From: Peptococcaceae bacterium
Lineage (GTDB): Bacteria; Bacillota; Desulfitobacteriia; Desulfitobacteriales; Syntrophobotulaceae
Direction: 5' to 3'
Assembly (NCBI GenBank): GCA_012521215.1
Contig: JAAYMU010000100.1
Span: 1 to 54,437 of the forward strand
DNA: 54,437 bases
Shown: positions 18,340-26,544 of the stretch, piece after piece
How the letters are laid out: every line of letters starts with the position of its first letter
How positions within the stretch are numbered: position 1 is the first letter of the stretch
Position numbers and translations under genes: made by a program
Notes under the pieces: generated by a model
Database searches by the model: none
What the model was told of the DNA's origin: nothing
Seen by the model: only the letters and a program-made list of their open reading frames with translations

Positions 18340-19725
18340 TTAAGAAATCTTATCTAGAATATTTCTGGCAACATAGATACCGCTGGCAGCTGCTTGAGAA
18401 AGAGAACGGGTAATCCCTGCACCATCGCCGATAGCATATAAATTAGGATAGACTGTCTCCAGTTTATTATCCAGTTCAGGTCTGGCCGAATAGAACTTAA
18501 CTTCTACCCCGTAGAGAAGAGTGTCATAATTGGCAGTACCGCGGGCAATATTATCAAGGGTATAAATCATTTCAATAATATTGTCCAGGTAACGTTTAGG
18601 CAGGACCAGTCCTAAATCCCCGGCATTGGCGGATTTAAGAGTCGGCTTGGTAAAAGATTTTGCCATTCTTTTTTCGTTGGTGCGCCTGCCTTTGACCAGG
18701 TCACCAAACCTTTGAACTATAACACCGTCGCCTAACATATTGGATAAAGTAGCAATATATTTACCGTACTTTAAGGGTTCATTAAAGGGAGATGTAAACT
18801 TGTTGCATACTAACAGAGCAAAGTTAGTATTGTCAGATTTCAAAGCCTCGCTGGAGTAGCTGTGTCCATTAACCGTGAGAACCCCGATTGTATTTTCGGT
18901 TACCACATGACCTCTGGGGTTCATGCAAAATGTTTTGACCAGGTCATTATATTTTTTGGTATGGTAGTGAAGTTTGGCTTCATACACTTCATCGGTAATG
19001 TGACTAAAAATTTCATAAGGCAACTCCACTCTGACACCTAAGTCAATTTGGTTATTGGTTAATTTGATTTTCAACTTCTTGCACTGATCGGCAAACCACT
19101 CGCTGCCTACCCGGCCGACAGCGCCAATCAAGTAATTACAGGAAAATTGTTTTGAACCCGTATCCAGAATATATTTATCATTTGCCGGGGAGATATCAAT
19201 AATTTCAGTATTATGGCGGATGTCTATTTTTTCTTTCAAGAAATTATAGATATTAGTCATAATCATGACATTGTTTTCTGTACCCAGGTGCTTCACTTCG
19301 GCCTGCAAAAGGTGAAGATCATTCTGCAGGGCGATTTTGCGCAATTCCCGAGCTTTGGGTGTTTTGGTGGTAAACCTTTTTGTAGTAGCCCCAAATTGAA
19401 CAAGGATTTTATCCATATATTCAATTAGTTCCATTACATGTTCGTTGGAAATGTACTCATTAAGCCAGCCACCGAATTCAGTAGTAAAGTTATATTTGCC
19501 GTCCGAAAAAGAACCGCAGCCACCGAACCCTTCCATAATAGCGCAGGTGGAGCATTTCAGGCATTTGGAGGATTTGTGATCGGTGAGTGGACATGTTCTG
19601 TTTAGAATACTGTTTCCTTTTTCAAAAATACAGATTTCTAGATCACTGTTGTTTTGAATAAGCTCAAAAGCGCACATAATACCGGAAATTCCGCCGCCGA
19701 TAATACCTATATCATAATGTTTCAT
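18340..19725 (-). CDS. FAD-dependent oxidoreductase (COG2509-like)
   Basis: A 461-aa flavoprotein. The Rossmann motif GIIGGGISGIMCAFEL lies at residues 7-22, and a second FAD motif, YAIGDGAGITRSLSQAA, lies near 430. Between them is a cysteine-rich stretch (CPLTDHKSSKCLKCSTC, about 45-61) followed by GFGGCGSFSDGKYN, typical of the uncharacterised COG2509 dehydrogenases. The cysteines may hold a metal or act in redox. Substrate unknown. GAGGG precedes ATG 19725 on the minus strand. It is divergent from the PRC-barrel gene, and the shared upstream region contains a tandem 19-base repeat. Confidence 0.86.
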   Translation of the reverse strand: MKHYDIGIIGGGISGIMCAFELIQNNSDLEICIFEKGNSILNRTCPLTDHKSSKCLKCSTCAIMEGFGGCGSFSDGKYNFTTEFGGWLNEYISNEHVMELIEYMDKILVQFGATTKRFTTKTPKARELRKIALQNDLHLLQAEVKHLGTENNVMIMTNIYNFLKEKIDIRHNTEIIDISPANDKYILDTGSKQFSCNYLIGAVGRVGSEWFADQCKKLKIKLTNNQIDLGVRVELPYEIFSHITDEVYEAKLHYHTKKYNDLVKTFCMNPRGHVVTENTIGVLTVNGHSYSSEALKSDNTNFALLVCNKFTSPFNEPLKYGKYIATLSNMLGDGVIVQRFGDLVKGRRTNEKRMAKSFTKPTLKSANAGDLGLVLPKRYLDNIIEMIYTLDNIARGTANYDTLLYGVEVKFYSARPELDNKLETVYPNLYAIGDGAGITRSLSQAAASGIYVARNILDKIS

Positions 19726-19783
19726 TAATAGCCCTCATTTCAACTAGTTTAATCACCATAAGAAGTATACCATTTAGGATAAG

Positions 19784-19859
19784 ATAGAGCAATTTACTTC
19801 TGGTCGAGTAATTTAGTTCAGGTAGATCAATTTAGCTTATGTAGAATAATTGGAATTAT
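19784..19859. repeat. Four degenerate 19-bp tandem repeats
   Basis: Units begin at 19784, 19803, 19822 and 19841, exactly 19 bases apart. Examples are GTCGAGTAATTTAGTTCAG (19803) and GTAGATCAATTTAGCTTAT (19822). The core TAGANNAATTTAG is best kept in the middle units. They lie in the 258-base gap between divergent genes, where they could be regulator sites or a decayed minisatellite. Confidence 0.75.
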
Positions 19860-19983
19860 AGAAAGAATTGGAATTTCTTATTCTTAAAACTAGAAGAAGG
19901 ATATTAAGAATTTTTATAGAATTTGTCAATAATTATTATTCTTTTATGGATAAGAGCGAATTTAATTACGAGGGGGATTAAGA

Positions 19984-20889
19984 ATGAAATGTTCTGCGGA
20001 TCTCTGCAATCTTAAAATAATAAGTATTAATGAGGGGAAACAAGTTAGTACTGTCAAAGATATAATTATCGATCCCAGTAATGGCAGTGTGGCTTTTTTC
20101 GTTATAGATCAGCCCATTGATTATCTTGGGGCCCGTATTATTGCTTTTGAAGATGTTTTAGGTTTGGGTGATTATGCCCTAATTATTAACGACAGCAGTG
20201 TTATTCAAGATGTAGCTCATAATTCCCTGGCTATTGAACTCTTGGAAAGGGAAGTTAAAGTAATTGGATCCCAGGTACTTACCACCAAGGGTGGTCTTAT
20301 CGGTCAGGTTAGTGAATTTATGATCGAAGAGGAAACAGGCAGGATTGCAGTATTTAACTTGGAAGATGAAGAGGGTAAAACCAGTCAATGTCCTTGTGAT
20401 CAAGTAATAACTTATGGTCGGGATATTATTATGATAGAGCAGGGCAAAAAAACTGCTCAAACTAGTAATAAAGAGCGTAAACTTTGTCACGGTATTTGGT
20501 GGGATTATCCGCATTATACTGCTCAAACTAGTAATAAAGAGCGTAAACAGGATACTGCCGTTAGTTCTGTTAATAATGAAGAACGTCTGAAAAAGAAGAT
20601 AGAAGAATTCGGAAAAAATGATAGCTTGCTTAAGTCCCAGGCTAATAGCAACGAGGGTAGCGAGGCTGGCGAGGGTAGCAAGGATACTGAGGGTATTGAG
20701 TTTTCTAAAGATTTTAACGTCTTTGAACAACGCCAGCTTCAGTTTTTGGTGGGGAAAGTTTTGGCCAAGGACGTTAAGCTGGAGACCGGCAGCACGCTAA
20801 AGGCAGGGGAGAGGATTTCCAAGGAATCCCTGGCAGGCGTTAAGTCGCGCCAGACTTTAATGCAGCTCACAGCCCATGTGATGAAATAG
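19984..20889 (+). CDS. PRC-barrel domain protein with internal in-frame repeat
   Basis: A 301-aa protein. Residues 1-75 and 80-155 each resemble a PRC-barrel beta domain (ISINEGKQVSTVKDIIIDP; GSQVLTTKGGLIGQVSEFMI). Residues 155-235 are hydrophilic and repetitive. The C-terminus returns to FLVGKVLAKDVKLETG and ISKESL motifs, a third folded part. A 66-base direct duplication sits within the linker. PRC barrels serve in RNA processing, photosynthetic complexes and sporulation proteins; no role can be fixed. ATG 19984 follows GAGGGGG. Its 3' end overlaps the convergent nth gene by 23 bases. Confidence 0.82.
   Translation: MKCSADLCNLKIISINEGKQVSTVKDIIIDPSNGSVAFFVIDQPIDYLGARIIAFEDVLGLGDYALIINDSSVIQDVAHNSLAIELLEREVKVIGSQVLTTKGGLIGQVSEFMIEEETGRIAVFNLEDEEGKTSQCPCDQVITYGRDIIMIEQGKKTAQTSNKERKLCHGIWWDYPHYTAQTSNKERKQDTAVSSVNNEERLKKKIEEFGKNDSLLKSQANSNEGSEAGEGSKDTEGIEFSKDFNVFEQRQLQFLVGKVLAKDVKLETGSTLKAGERISKESLAGVKSRQTLMQLTAHVMK
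20452..20548 (+). repeat. 31-bp direct repeat with 66-bp period inside the PRC-barrel gene
   Basis: The same 31 bases (starting ACTGCTCAAACTAGTAATAA) occur at 20452-20482 and 20518-20548. The 66-base period is 22 codons, so the frame is kept; the peptide TAQTSNKERK appears twice. The 35 bases between encode a tryptophan- and histidine-containing segment unlike the rest of the linker. Confidence 0.95.
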
Positions 20890-21505
20890 GGCAATGGGCC
20901 GAGAGCGGACACTCGTGGCATTTAGGTTTTCTTGACTGGCAAAGAGTTCGCCCATGGGCTATAAACCGGTGGTGGTAATCAATCCAACGGTTTTTTTCTA
21001 TCAAGGCAGTTAAATCTTTTTCCACTTGGCTAGGGTTTGCGGAAGCAGATAGACCTAGCCTGTTTGCTACTCTCCGAACGTGGGTGTCCACAGGAAAAGC
21101 GGGAATGCCGAAAGCGTTGGCCAACACTACCCCGGCTGTTTTACGGCCCACCCCTGGCAATTGAACGAGCTTAGCCATTTCCGACGGGACAGAACCGTTA
21201 TATTGCTCTGTAAGTATACGGCATGTTTCTATTATGTTCTTAGCCTTGGTCCGGAAAAGGCCAAGCATGCGGATATGTTTTTCCAGCTCTTCCGGGGACA
21301 GGTCCTTTATTCTTTGAGGGGTGGGATAATGACGGAAAAGCTCGGCCGTGACTTGATTGACTTTTTGATCTGTGGTTTGGGCACTTAGAATAGTGGCAAT
21401 AAGTAGTTCAAAGGGATTGCGAAAGTTAAGGCCGCAGCCGGCGTCCGGGTAAACCTGGGCTAAAATATCAAGTATTTGGTTAACGCGTTCTTTTACTTTT
21501 TCCAT
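20867..21505 (-). CDS. nth: Endonuclease III
   Basis: A 212-aa DNA glycosylase/AP lyase for oxidised pyrimidines in base excision repair. The helix-hairpin-helix with catalytic lysine is LPGVGRKTAGVVLANAFG near 112, followed by the catalytic aspartate in FPVDTHVRR. The C-terminal C-X6-C-X2-C-X5-C holds the 4Fe-4S cluster. ATG 21505 begins five bases after the kinase stop; an overlapping ATG at 21523 is also possible. Neither has a strong ribosome site, so translational coupling to the kinase gene is likely. Confidence 0.95.
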   Translation of the reverse strand: MEKVKERVNQILDILAQVYPDAGCGLNFRNPFELLIATILSAQTTDQKVNQVTAELFRHYPTPQRIKDLSPEELEKHIRMLGLFRTKAKNIIETCRILTEQYNGSVPSEMAKLVQLPGVGRKTAGVVLANAFGIPAFPVDTHVRRVANRLGLSASANPSQVEKDLTALIEKNRWIDYHHRFIAHGRTLCQSRKPKCHECPLSAHCPISSHGL

Positions 21506-21509
21506 GATT

Positions 21510-22895
21510 TTAATCTTCAGCATAGATGCTGCCGCCGATAAATTCTCTTAAGATAGAGGTAGAGGGTATTTTGTCGGTAGGCATGGGTTCAAAGAAAGAA
21601 AGAAGATTAAGCAGACGGGTGGCAGTATTGTAGTAGGGGCTTTGTTCCGGGATGCTTTGTAACAGCGGTTCAGCAAAGCTGCGCAGAGCGTTTAATTCAT
21701 AAAGCAGGCTGGAATTAAGCATTACATCGGCTTCTTCCTGGAACTTGAAAACACTGGTATCTTCACCCCGTCTTACGCTGGCCCACTGTTTTAGAGTTCT
21801 TTCAGGCTCAAATCCCCGGAAACTGTTATCCCTGACCATGCGTCTAATAAGCCTGGCATCTGTAGTCGGAACCCGATTATAGGAATCGATATTTAAAAGG
21901 AAAAGAGCACTAATATATATTTTAAAACAGGTATGGCGATTTATGGTTTGCAGCAAATTAGGGTTTAGAGCATGGATACCTTCAACAACCAAAATATTAT
22001 CGGGACTCAGTTGCAGACGGTAACCCTTTGGAGCCCTACGCCCTGTGATAAAATCAAAGATCGGAATTTCCACTTCCTGTCCCTTAACCAGTTTAGCCAG
22101 TTGTTCATTCAATAAGGGCAAATCCAATGCTTCCAGGGCATCAAAGTCCAGTTGGCCGGAAGCATCTCTGGGTGTATCTTCCCGATTGACAAAATAATTA
22201 TCTAAAGACAGAGGCACGGGTTTAAGACCGTTGACCCGCAATTGGGTGGATAGACGTTGGGCGAAGGTAGTTTTGCCGGAGGAAGAAGGCCCGGAAATAA
22301 GAATTATTTTCATGGTTTTTTTTTCTTGCAGGATAAGATCGGCAATATGGGCAATCTTTTTATCATGGAGGGCTTCAGCCAAGGTAATCAGCTCGGTCCA
22401 TTTTCCTTTTTTGATAAACGAGTTAATATCTTTTACCTGGCCCAAGTTCAGGTTTTCCAGCCAGCGATGTGTTTCATTGTATGTTGCCGCTAATTTCCCC
22501 GGGGCGACAAATTGAACGCTGTCATCCTTATCCCCGCTAAAATGGAGAATAAAACCGGGCGGAAAATAAATAAGATGGAATTCTTTAAGCATGGAGGTAT
22601 GTTCAAAGGCTGGGTTAACCACAGAATAAACCTTATCTCCAAGCTTATATTGATAACAATTGTTATGACGGCCCTGGAATTCAAGCCTGCTGCCTGACTC
22701 TGCCCAGGACTTTAGTTGGGCTTCGATTTGATTTACTTCTCTGCTGGAAACAGCGGACCCTATTAATTCGCAGTACACGCCGTCCAAAATAGAGTAAGGG
22801 ATAGCTAATTTTTCCTCGGGAAACAATTCTTCGATAACATGGATTAAGCCTAATTGTAACGTCTGTCTGTATTTACGGGTATAATCGTCCTTCAT
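21510..22895 (-). CDS. Uridine kinase-like nucleoside kinase with N-terminal extension
   Basis: A 461-aa protein. The P-loop GPSSSGKTTFAQRL lies near residue 202, and the remaining part follows the uridine kinase fold (PLSLDNYFVNRE, FDFITGRR, VEGIHALNP). The N-terminal 180 residues resemble the ThrRS second-domain region found fused to Udk-like kinases in Clostridia. Members may phosphorylate uridine, cytidine or another nucleoside; specificity is open. ATG 22895 is chosen because GTGAGGTG lies five bases upstream; a GTG at 22907 belongs to that ribosome site. Likely co-transcribed with nth. Confidence 0.87.
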   Translation of the reverse strand: MKDDYTRKYRQTLQLGLIHVIEELFPEEKLAIPYSILDGVYCELIGSAVSSREVNQIEAQLKSWAESGSRLEFQGRHNNCYQYKLGDKVYSVVNPAFEHTSMLKEFHLIYFPPGFILHFSGDKDDSVQFVAPGKLAATYNETHRWLENLNLGQVKDINSFIKKGKWTELITLAEALHDKKIAHIADLILQEKKTMKIILISGPSSSGKTTFAQRLSTQLRVNGLKPVPLSLDNYFVNREDTPRDASGQLDFDALEALDLPLLNEQLAKLVKGQEVEIPIFDFITGRRAPKGYRLQLSPDNILVVEGIHALNPNLLQTINRHTCFKIYISALFLLNIDSYNRVPTTDARLIRRMVRDNSFRGFEPERTLKQWASVRRGEDTSVFKFQEEADVMLNSSLLYELNALRSFAEPLLQSIPEQSPYYNTATRLLNLLSFFEPMPTDKIPSTSILREFIGGSIYAED

Positions 22896-23091
22896 AAGAC
22901 ACCTCACATTTTTGATCTATGAAAGTATTATATAAGAATTACTGGAAAATGAGAAGGAAGGGAAACATGGGCCTTCGGCAGCTACATGCTAATTCATACT
23001 TCTGCTGTTTTTTTAATTAATATGCTATAATATGAAAATATAATTAATTAAGCCTAAAACTTGAGTTTTGTTAAGAAATAAGGAGGAAAAC

Positions 23092-24573
23092 ATGCAATTC
23101 ATCAGTACCAGAGGTAATATTGAGCCGCAGAGTTCAGCCCAAGCTATCTCTTTGGGAATGGTTCCTGCGGGAGGGCTGTTTGTCCCTCAAGAGATACCGG
23201 TAGTTAACTGGCAGGAATTACAGGGTTTGGATTATCACGAACTGGCCTTGTTCATAATGCGGTTATTTTGTAATGATCTTCCCGCTTCGGCTTTGCAGCA
23301 GGCAGTTAAAGTTTATAGGGACGGTCATTTTGACAACTCGAACCCTGCTCCGGTAGTTAACATTGATGGCTGTGGTTTGTTGGAGTTGTGGCATGGGCCG
23401 ACAGCAGCTTTTAAAGATATGGCTCTTCAGATACTGCCCTATTTATTGGCTGCCAGCGTTAAAGCTGTGGGCCTGGATGCTGAGGTTTTAATTCTCACGG
23501 CTACTTCCGGAGATACAGGAAAAGCGGCGTTAGAAGGTTTCAAGGATGCGCCGGGTACTAAAATAGTGGTTTTTTACCCTGATGGAGGCGTAAGTCCTGT
23601 TCAAGAACGGCAGATGATTACAACAGGAGGTTCCAATACCTATGTTTTGGCTGTATCAGGCAATTTCGATCAGTGCCAAACTGCTGTAAAAAGAGCTTTT
23701 TCTTCCCAAGATCTTAGGGAGAAATTATTTAATAATAAAAAAGTTTTTTCTTCGGCTAACTCTATAAACTGGGGAAGACTGTTACCTCAAATTGTGTATT
23801 ATTTCTGGGCTTATCTCCAGACTGTAGAGCAAGGAAAGGTTGAGGCCGGATCCTCAATTAATGTAGTTGTACCTACCGGGAATTTCGGCAATATCCTGGC
23901 TGCCTTTTATGCTAAAAAAATGGGCCTCCCGATTCAAAAACTAATCTGTGCTTCTAACCGTAATAACGTCTTGTCTGATTTTTTCCAGACCGGAATATAT
24001 AACAGTAATAGACCATTTTACCTTACAACTTCACCCTCGATGGATATTCTGATTTCCAGTAATTTTGAGAGGTTCTTGTTTGAAATGACGGAAAGGGATG
24101 CTGCCCGGATCAATAAATGGTTCAAGGCTTTGGGAACCGAGGGTAGTTATCAAGTTGAGGCTCCAATTCTTAAAGCCTGTCGCCAAAATATGTATGCGGA
24201 CTGGGCATCTGAAGAAGATGTTAATCAAACTATAGCCCACTTTTTCCAAGAATACGGATATGTTCTTGATCCCCATACTGCTGTAGGGGTTAAGGTTTAT
24301 CAGGATTATAAACAACAAAGCACTGATAATACCTATACCATAATAGCCTCAACGGCAAGCCCTTTTAAATTTGCCCAAAGTGTGTTAGAAGCAATTCAAC
24401 CGGAACAAGGCGCTAAGCAGGATGCCTGGGGATCGCTAAATAAACTTAGTGACTTGACCGGTTGGCCAATTCCTCCAGGCCTAAGAAATTTACAGGATAA
24501 AGAAGCTCAGCCAGGGCGAAAATGTTTACCAACTGAAATTGAAAAATTCATTTTGGAGGAATTCTGCAAATAA
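23092..24573 (+). CDS. thrC: Threonine synthase
   Basis: A 493-aa PLP enzyme converting O-phosphohomoserine to threonine. FISTRGNIEPQSSAQAI opens the family, the PLP lysine is in HGPTAAFKDMALQILPYLL near 106, and ATSGDTGKAALEGF near 141 and VPTGNFGNILAAFYAKKMG near 264 are phosphate-binding and active-site segments. It belongs to the longer, E. coli/yeast-type form. ATG 23092 is fixed by an AAGGAGG ribosome site. No hom or thrB is adjacent. A chemoreceptor remnant follows 66 bases later. Confidence 0.94.
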   Translation: MQFISTRGNIEPQSSAQAISLGMVPAGGLFVPQEIPVVNWQELQGLDYHELALFIMRLFCNDLPASALQQAVKVYRDGHFDNSNPAPVVNIDGCGLLELWHGPTAAFKDMALQILPYLLAASVKAVGLDAEVLILTATSGDTGKAALEGFKDAPGTKIVVFYPDGGVSPVQERQMITTGGSNTYVLAVSGNFDQCQTAVKRAFSSQDLREKLFNNKKVFSSANSINWGRLLPQIVYYFWAYLQTVEQGKVEAGSSINVVVPTGNFGNILAAFYAKKMGLPIQKLICASNRNNVLSDFFQTGIYNSNRPFYLTTSPSMDILISSNFERFLFEMTERDAARINKWFKALGTEGSYQVEAPILKACRQNMYADWASEEDVNQTIAHFFQEYGYVLDPHTAVGVKVYQDYKQQSTDNTYTIIASTASPFKFAQSVLEAIQPEQGAKQDAWGSLNKLSDLTGWPIPPGLRNLQDKEAQPGRKCLPTEIEKFILEEFCK

Positions 24574-24638
24574 ATCCGGAACAGTAAAGGATAATTATCG
24601 TTTTAATTCAGAAGTCAAAATTGGTCAAAAAAGAGTAA

Positions 24639-24782
24639 AACGCAGCCAGCACTCAAGAAATCTCCGCTTCTGTAGAAGAATATACTGCTTCGATGTCTGT
24701 TATAGCTGATTCCAGTACTGAACTGGTGAGGCTCGCTCAAGATTTAAAGGAGGAGATCAGCAAGTTCATAATTGAAAGTTAG
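24639..24782 (+). pseudogene. C-terminal remnant of a methyl-accepting chemotaxis protein
   Basis: The frame from 24639 to the stop at 24780-24782 encodes 47 codons. It contains STQEISASVEEYTASM and then SSTELVRLAQDLKEEISKF, the classic C-terminal MCP coiled coil with its methylation-region pattern. An in-frame stop at 24636 cuts it off, and no start or ribosome site exists. The rest of the receptor gene is absent, so this is a deletion scar. Confidence 0.8.
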
Positions 24783-24800
24783 ATTTAAATCAAAAAGACC

Positions 24801-24830
24801 TTGACATTTAAAAAACGTATGAAGTAGAAT
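24801..24830 (+). promoter_or_regulatory. Strong SigA-type promoter
   Basis: TTGACA (24801-24806), an 18-base spacer and TAGAAT (24825-24830). No coding region follows directly; the transcript would be the ~95-nt RNA described next. Confidence 0.8.
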
Positions 24831-24925
24831 AGATAAATGGAAGGATGGGGAACCTTCCTTGGGGAAAAAGGTGGACGAAGTGGCGGGAACAGGCAGTGGT
24901 ACGTACGCTGCCTGTTCTGCTTTTT
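24831..24925 (+). ncRNA. Small RNA candidate of ~95 nt with its own promoter and terminator
   Basis: Hairpin GGAAGG (24839-24844) with CCTTCC (24853-24858) comes first, then a purine-rich single-stranded stretch, then GAACAGGCAG (24887-24896) with CTGCCTGTTC (24908-24917) followed by TGCTTTTT. The last hairpin is a good terminator. No start codon with a ribosome site is present. It does not match SRP RNA, 6S RNA or a riboswitch that I know. It could be a trans-acting RNA or a leader of the corA gene 230 bases away, although the terminator argues for a separate RNA. Confidence 0.68.
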
Positions 24926-24977
24926 CCGAAAGCCTAACAGATAATTACTAAGCTGATATTGATTAAAATATTTGTTA

Positions 24978-25046
24978 AGGCCTTTTTACCTAATTGCTTA
25001 AAAGGCCTATTATTATGGAAAACATATTCCGGCCGGGACGGCCGGA
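24978..25046. other. Two hairpins in the 228-base gap before corA
   Basis: AGGCCTTTT (24978-24986) pairs with AAAAGGCCT (25000-25008). The GC-rich TCCGGCC (25028-25034) pairs with GGCCGGA (25040-25046) around GGGAC. Neither has a clear T tract. Nothing else recognisable lies here, and no M-box magnesium riboswitch motif is seen. Confidence 0.55.
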
Positions 25047-25152
25047 TCCATCCTAAGGAATAATTAACATAGTTCTGCGAATAGTAATATTGCTATTCAA
25101 TAAAACCTTAATTTAAAAAATCTTAATTTAACTTGGCATCTTGGAGAAGCAA

Positions 25153-25959
25153 ATGGAGATTAAAGCACTGAATTTTAATTCCTGGGATGAGATAAAATCC
25201 AATATTAATTTACTGACAGATTCGGAAAAAAAAGACTTTAAACAATTAGCAACTTTAGAAAAAAGTTTTTCTAAACAGTTAAATAACGACCTGCAGTTTT
25301 TTAGTTTTAAAGGAAATCGTTATCATATTAGAATTTTAATAAGTGAAAACGCCTTCTATTATCATCCCAACAGTATTTTGGATGAAAACCTTGCCAACTG
25401 GAGAAATGACCAAAAACTGGCCAACACTTATGATCTTTTGTGTTTAGTAGGCTTTGAATTATTGGAAATAATTCAACGTCAAACCCACAGTTTGGAATTT
25501 TTTATGGATAAATTCGAAGCCGATATATTGGAAGATCCCAGAAAATCCCAGATAGCAGATATTATCAGACTGCGTGGCAACGCTCTAAAGATTAAGAAAC
25601 AATTAAACAACTATAATCAAATATTTATCCGGTATAAGCGTAATACCCCTTTATGGGATGAATTAATCATTAATCTGCAGAGTAGCCTTGATGACGCCAG
25701 GAGTTTGGTTGAAGTCATCGAAAATATCAGAGAGGCTCACCAAGCTTCCATGGATAATAAAGTGAATGAAATTATGAAGTTCCTTACTATAATGGCGACA
25801 ATCCTTCTGCCCATCAGTCTGCTGACTAGCTTTTTTGGTATGAACTTTGAAAATATGCCCTTGATTCATAATCACAATGGGATTTATATTTTATATGGGC
25901 TATGTTTGATTATTGTGTTGATTTCTATTTACCTGTTTAAACAAAAGGACTGGTTGTAA
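25153..25959 (+). CDS. CorA-family divalent cation transporter
   Basis: A 268-aa CorA-type channel for magnesium or related cations. The cytoplasmic helical part fills residues 1-205. Two C-terminal membrane helices follow, the first ending in the signature FFGMNFENMPL near 232-242. The basic tail FKQKDWL is also typical. The N-terminal domain is short compared with E. coli CorA (316 aa). ATG 25153 is chosen because GGAG lies six bases upstream; a TTG at 25141 has none. The CYTH gene follows 22 bases later, probably on the same transcript. Confidence 0.92.
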   Translation: MEIKALNFNSWDEIKSNINLLTDSEKKDFKQLATLEKSFSKQLNNDLQFFSFKGNRYHIRILISENAFYYHPNSILDENLANWRNDQKLANTYDLLCLVGFELLEIIQRQTHSLEFFMDKFEADILEDPRKSQIADIIRLRGNALKIKKQLNNYNQIFIRYKRNTPLWDELIINLQSSLDDARSLVEVIENIREAHQASMDNKVNEIMKFLTIMATILLPISLLTSFFGMNFENMPLIHNHNGIYILYGLCLIIVLISIYLFKQKDWL

Positions 25960-25981
25960 GCAATAAGTTTAAGGAGATGAC

Positions 25982-26464
25982 ATGAGCATGGGTCTGGAAA
26001 TTGAGCGTAAATTTCTGGTTCACCATGAGTTACTGCCGCCCTTAAGCGCTGGGGAAAGGATAATTCAGGGATATTTATCAAAAAAACCAATGGTTAGGTT
26101 TAGAATTATAAATCATGACTTGATTATTACGGTTAAAGAGTATTTTTCCGCCGGTAGACGTTTTGAACTGGAAACACCGGCTAAAAAAGTAACGGAGGAA
26201 GAAATAGCGAAAATCCAAGAGCTGGCCATTAGCCCTCCTATTATCAAAGTCAGGCACAAAATCAAAGATGAATCGGGTTTGATCTGGGAGTTAGATATCT
26301 ATGAAGGTCCCAACAAAGGGCTGATGACAGTAGATATCGAACTGCCCGCTGAAGATTATCCAATAAGATTTCCGGCCTGGGTAGATCATGAGCATGAAAT
26401 TACCGAAGATGAACATTATAATAATTTAAACTTAAGCCGCAAACCATACTCCACCTGGACCTAA
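25982..26464 (+). CDS. CYTH-domain phosphohydrolase
   Basis: A 160-aa CYTH protein. EIERKFLV at residues 6-13 is the defining motif, with charged strand patterns after it (VRFRI, ITVKEY, FELETP, WELDIYEG, DIELP). The acidic and basic residues line a triphosphate tunnel in this family; known members hydrolyse inorganic triphosphate or thiamine triphosphate. ATG 25982 follows AAGGAG. It lies 22 bases after corA, which fits a shared link to magnesium, the usual cofactor, though this is inference. Confidence 0.9.
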   Translation: MSMGLEIERKFLVHHELLPPLSAGERIIQGYLSKKPMVRFRIINHDLIITVKEYFSAGRRFELETPAKKVTEEEIAKIQELAISPPIIKVRHKIKDESGLIWELDIYEGPNKGLMTVDIELPAEDYPIRFPAWVDHEHEITEDEHYNNLNLSRKPYSTWT

Positions 26465-26544
26465 ATTAGTATTTTTTTGTCCTACTGTGTATAATAACCA
26501 AAAGAATAATCGTTTTAAAGTTTTAATAGTTGGGAGGAATGATT

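Noticed and set aside
20179-20730. A 183-codon minus-strand frame opposite the PRC-barrel gene
   Set aside because: No ribosome site; low-complexity product caused by the codon use and internal repeat of the plus-strand gene.
24840-25140. A magnesium riboswitch (M-box) before corA
   Set aside because: The hairpins present do not match the M-box core, and a terminator separates the small RNA from corA.
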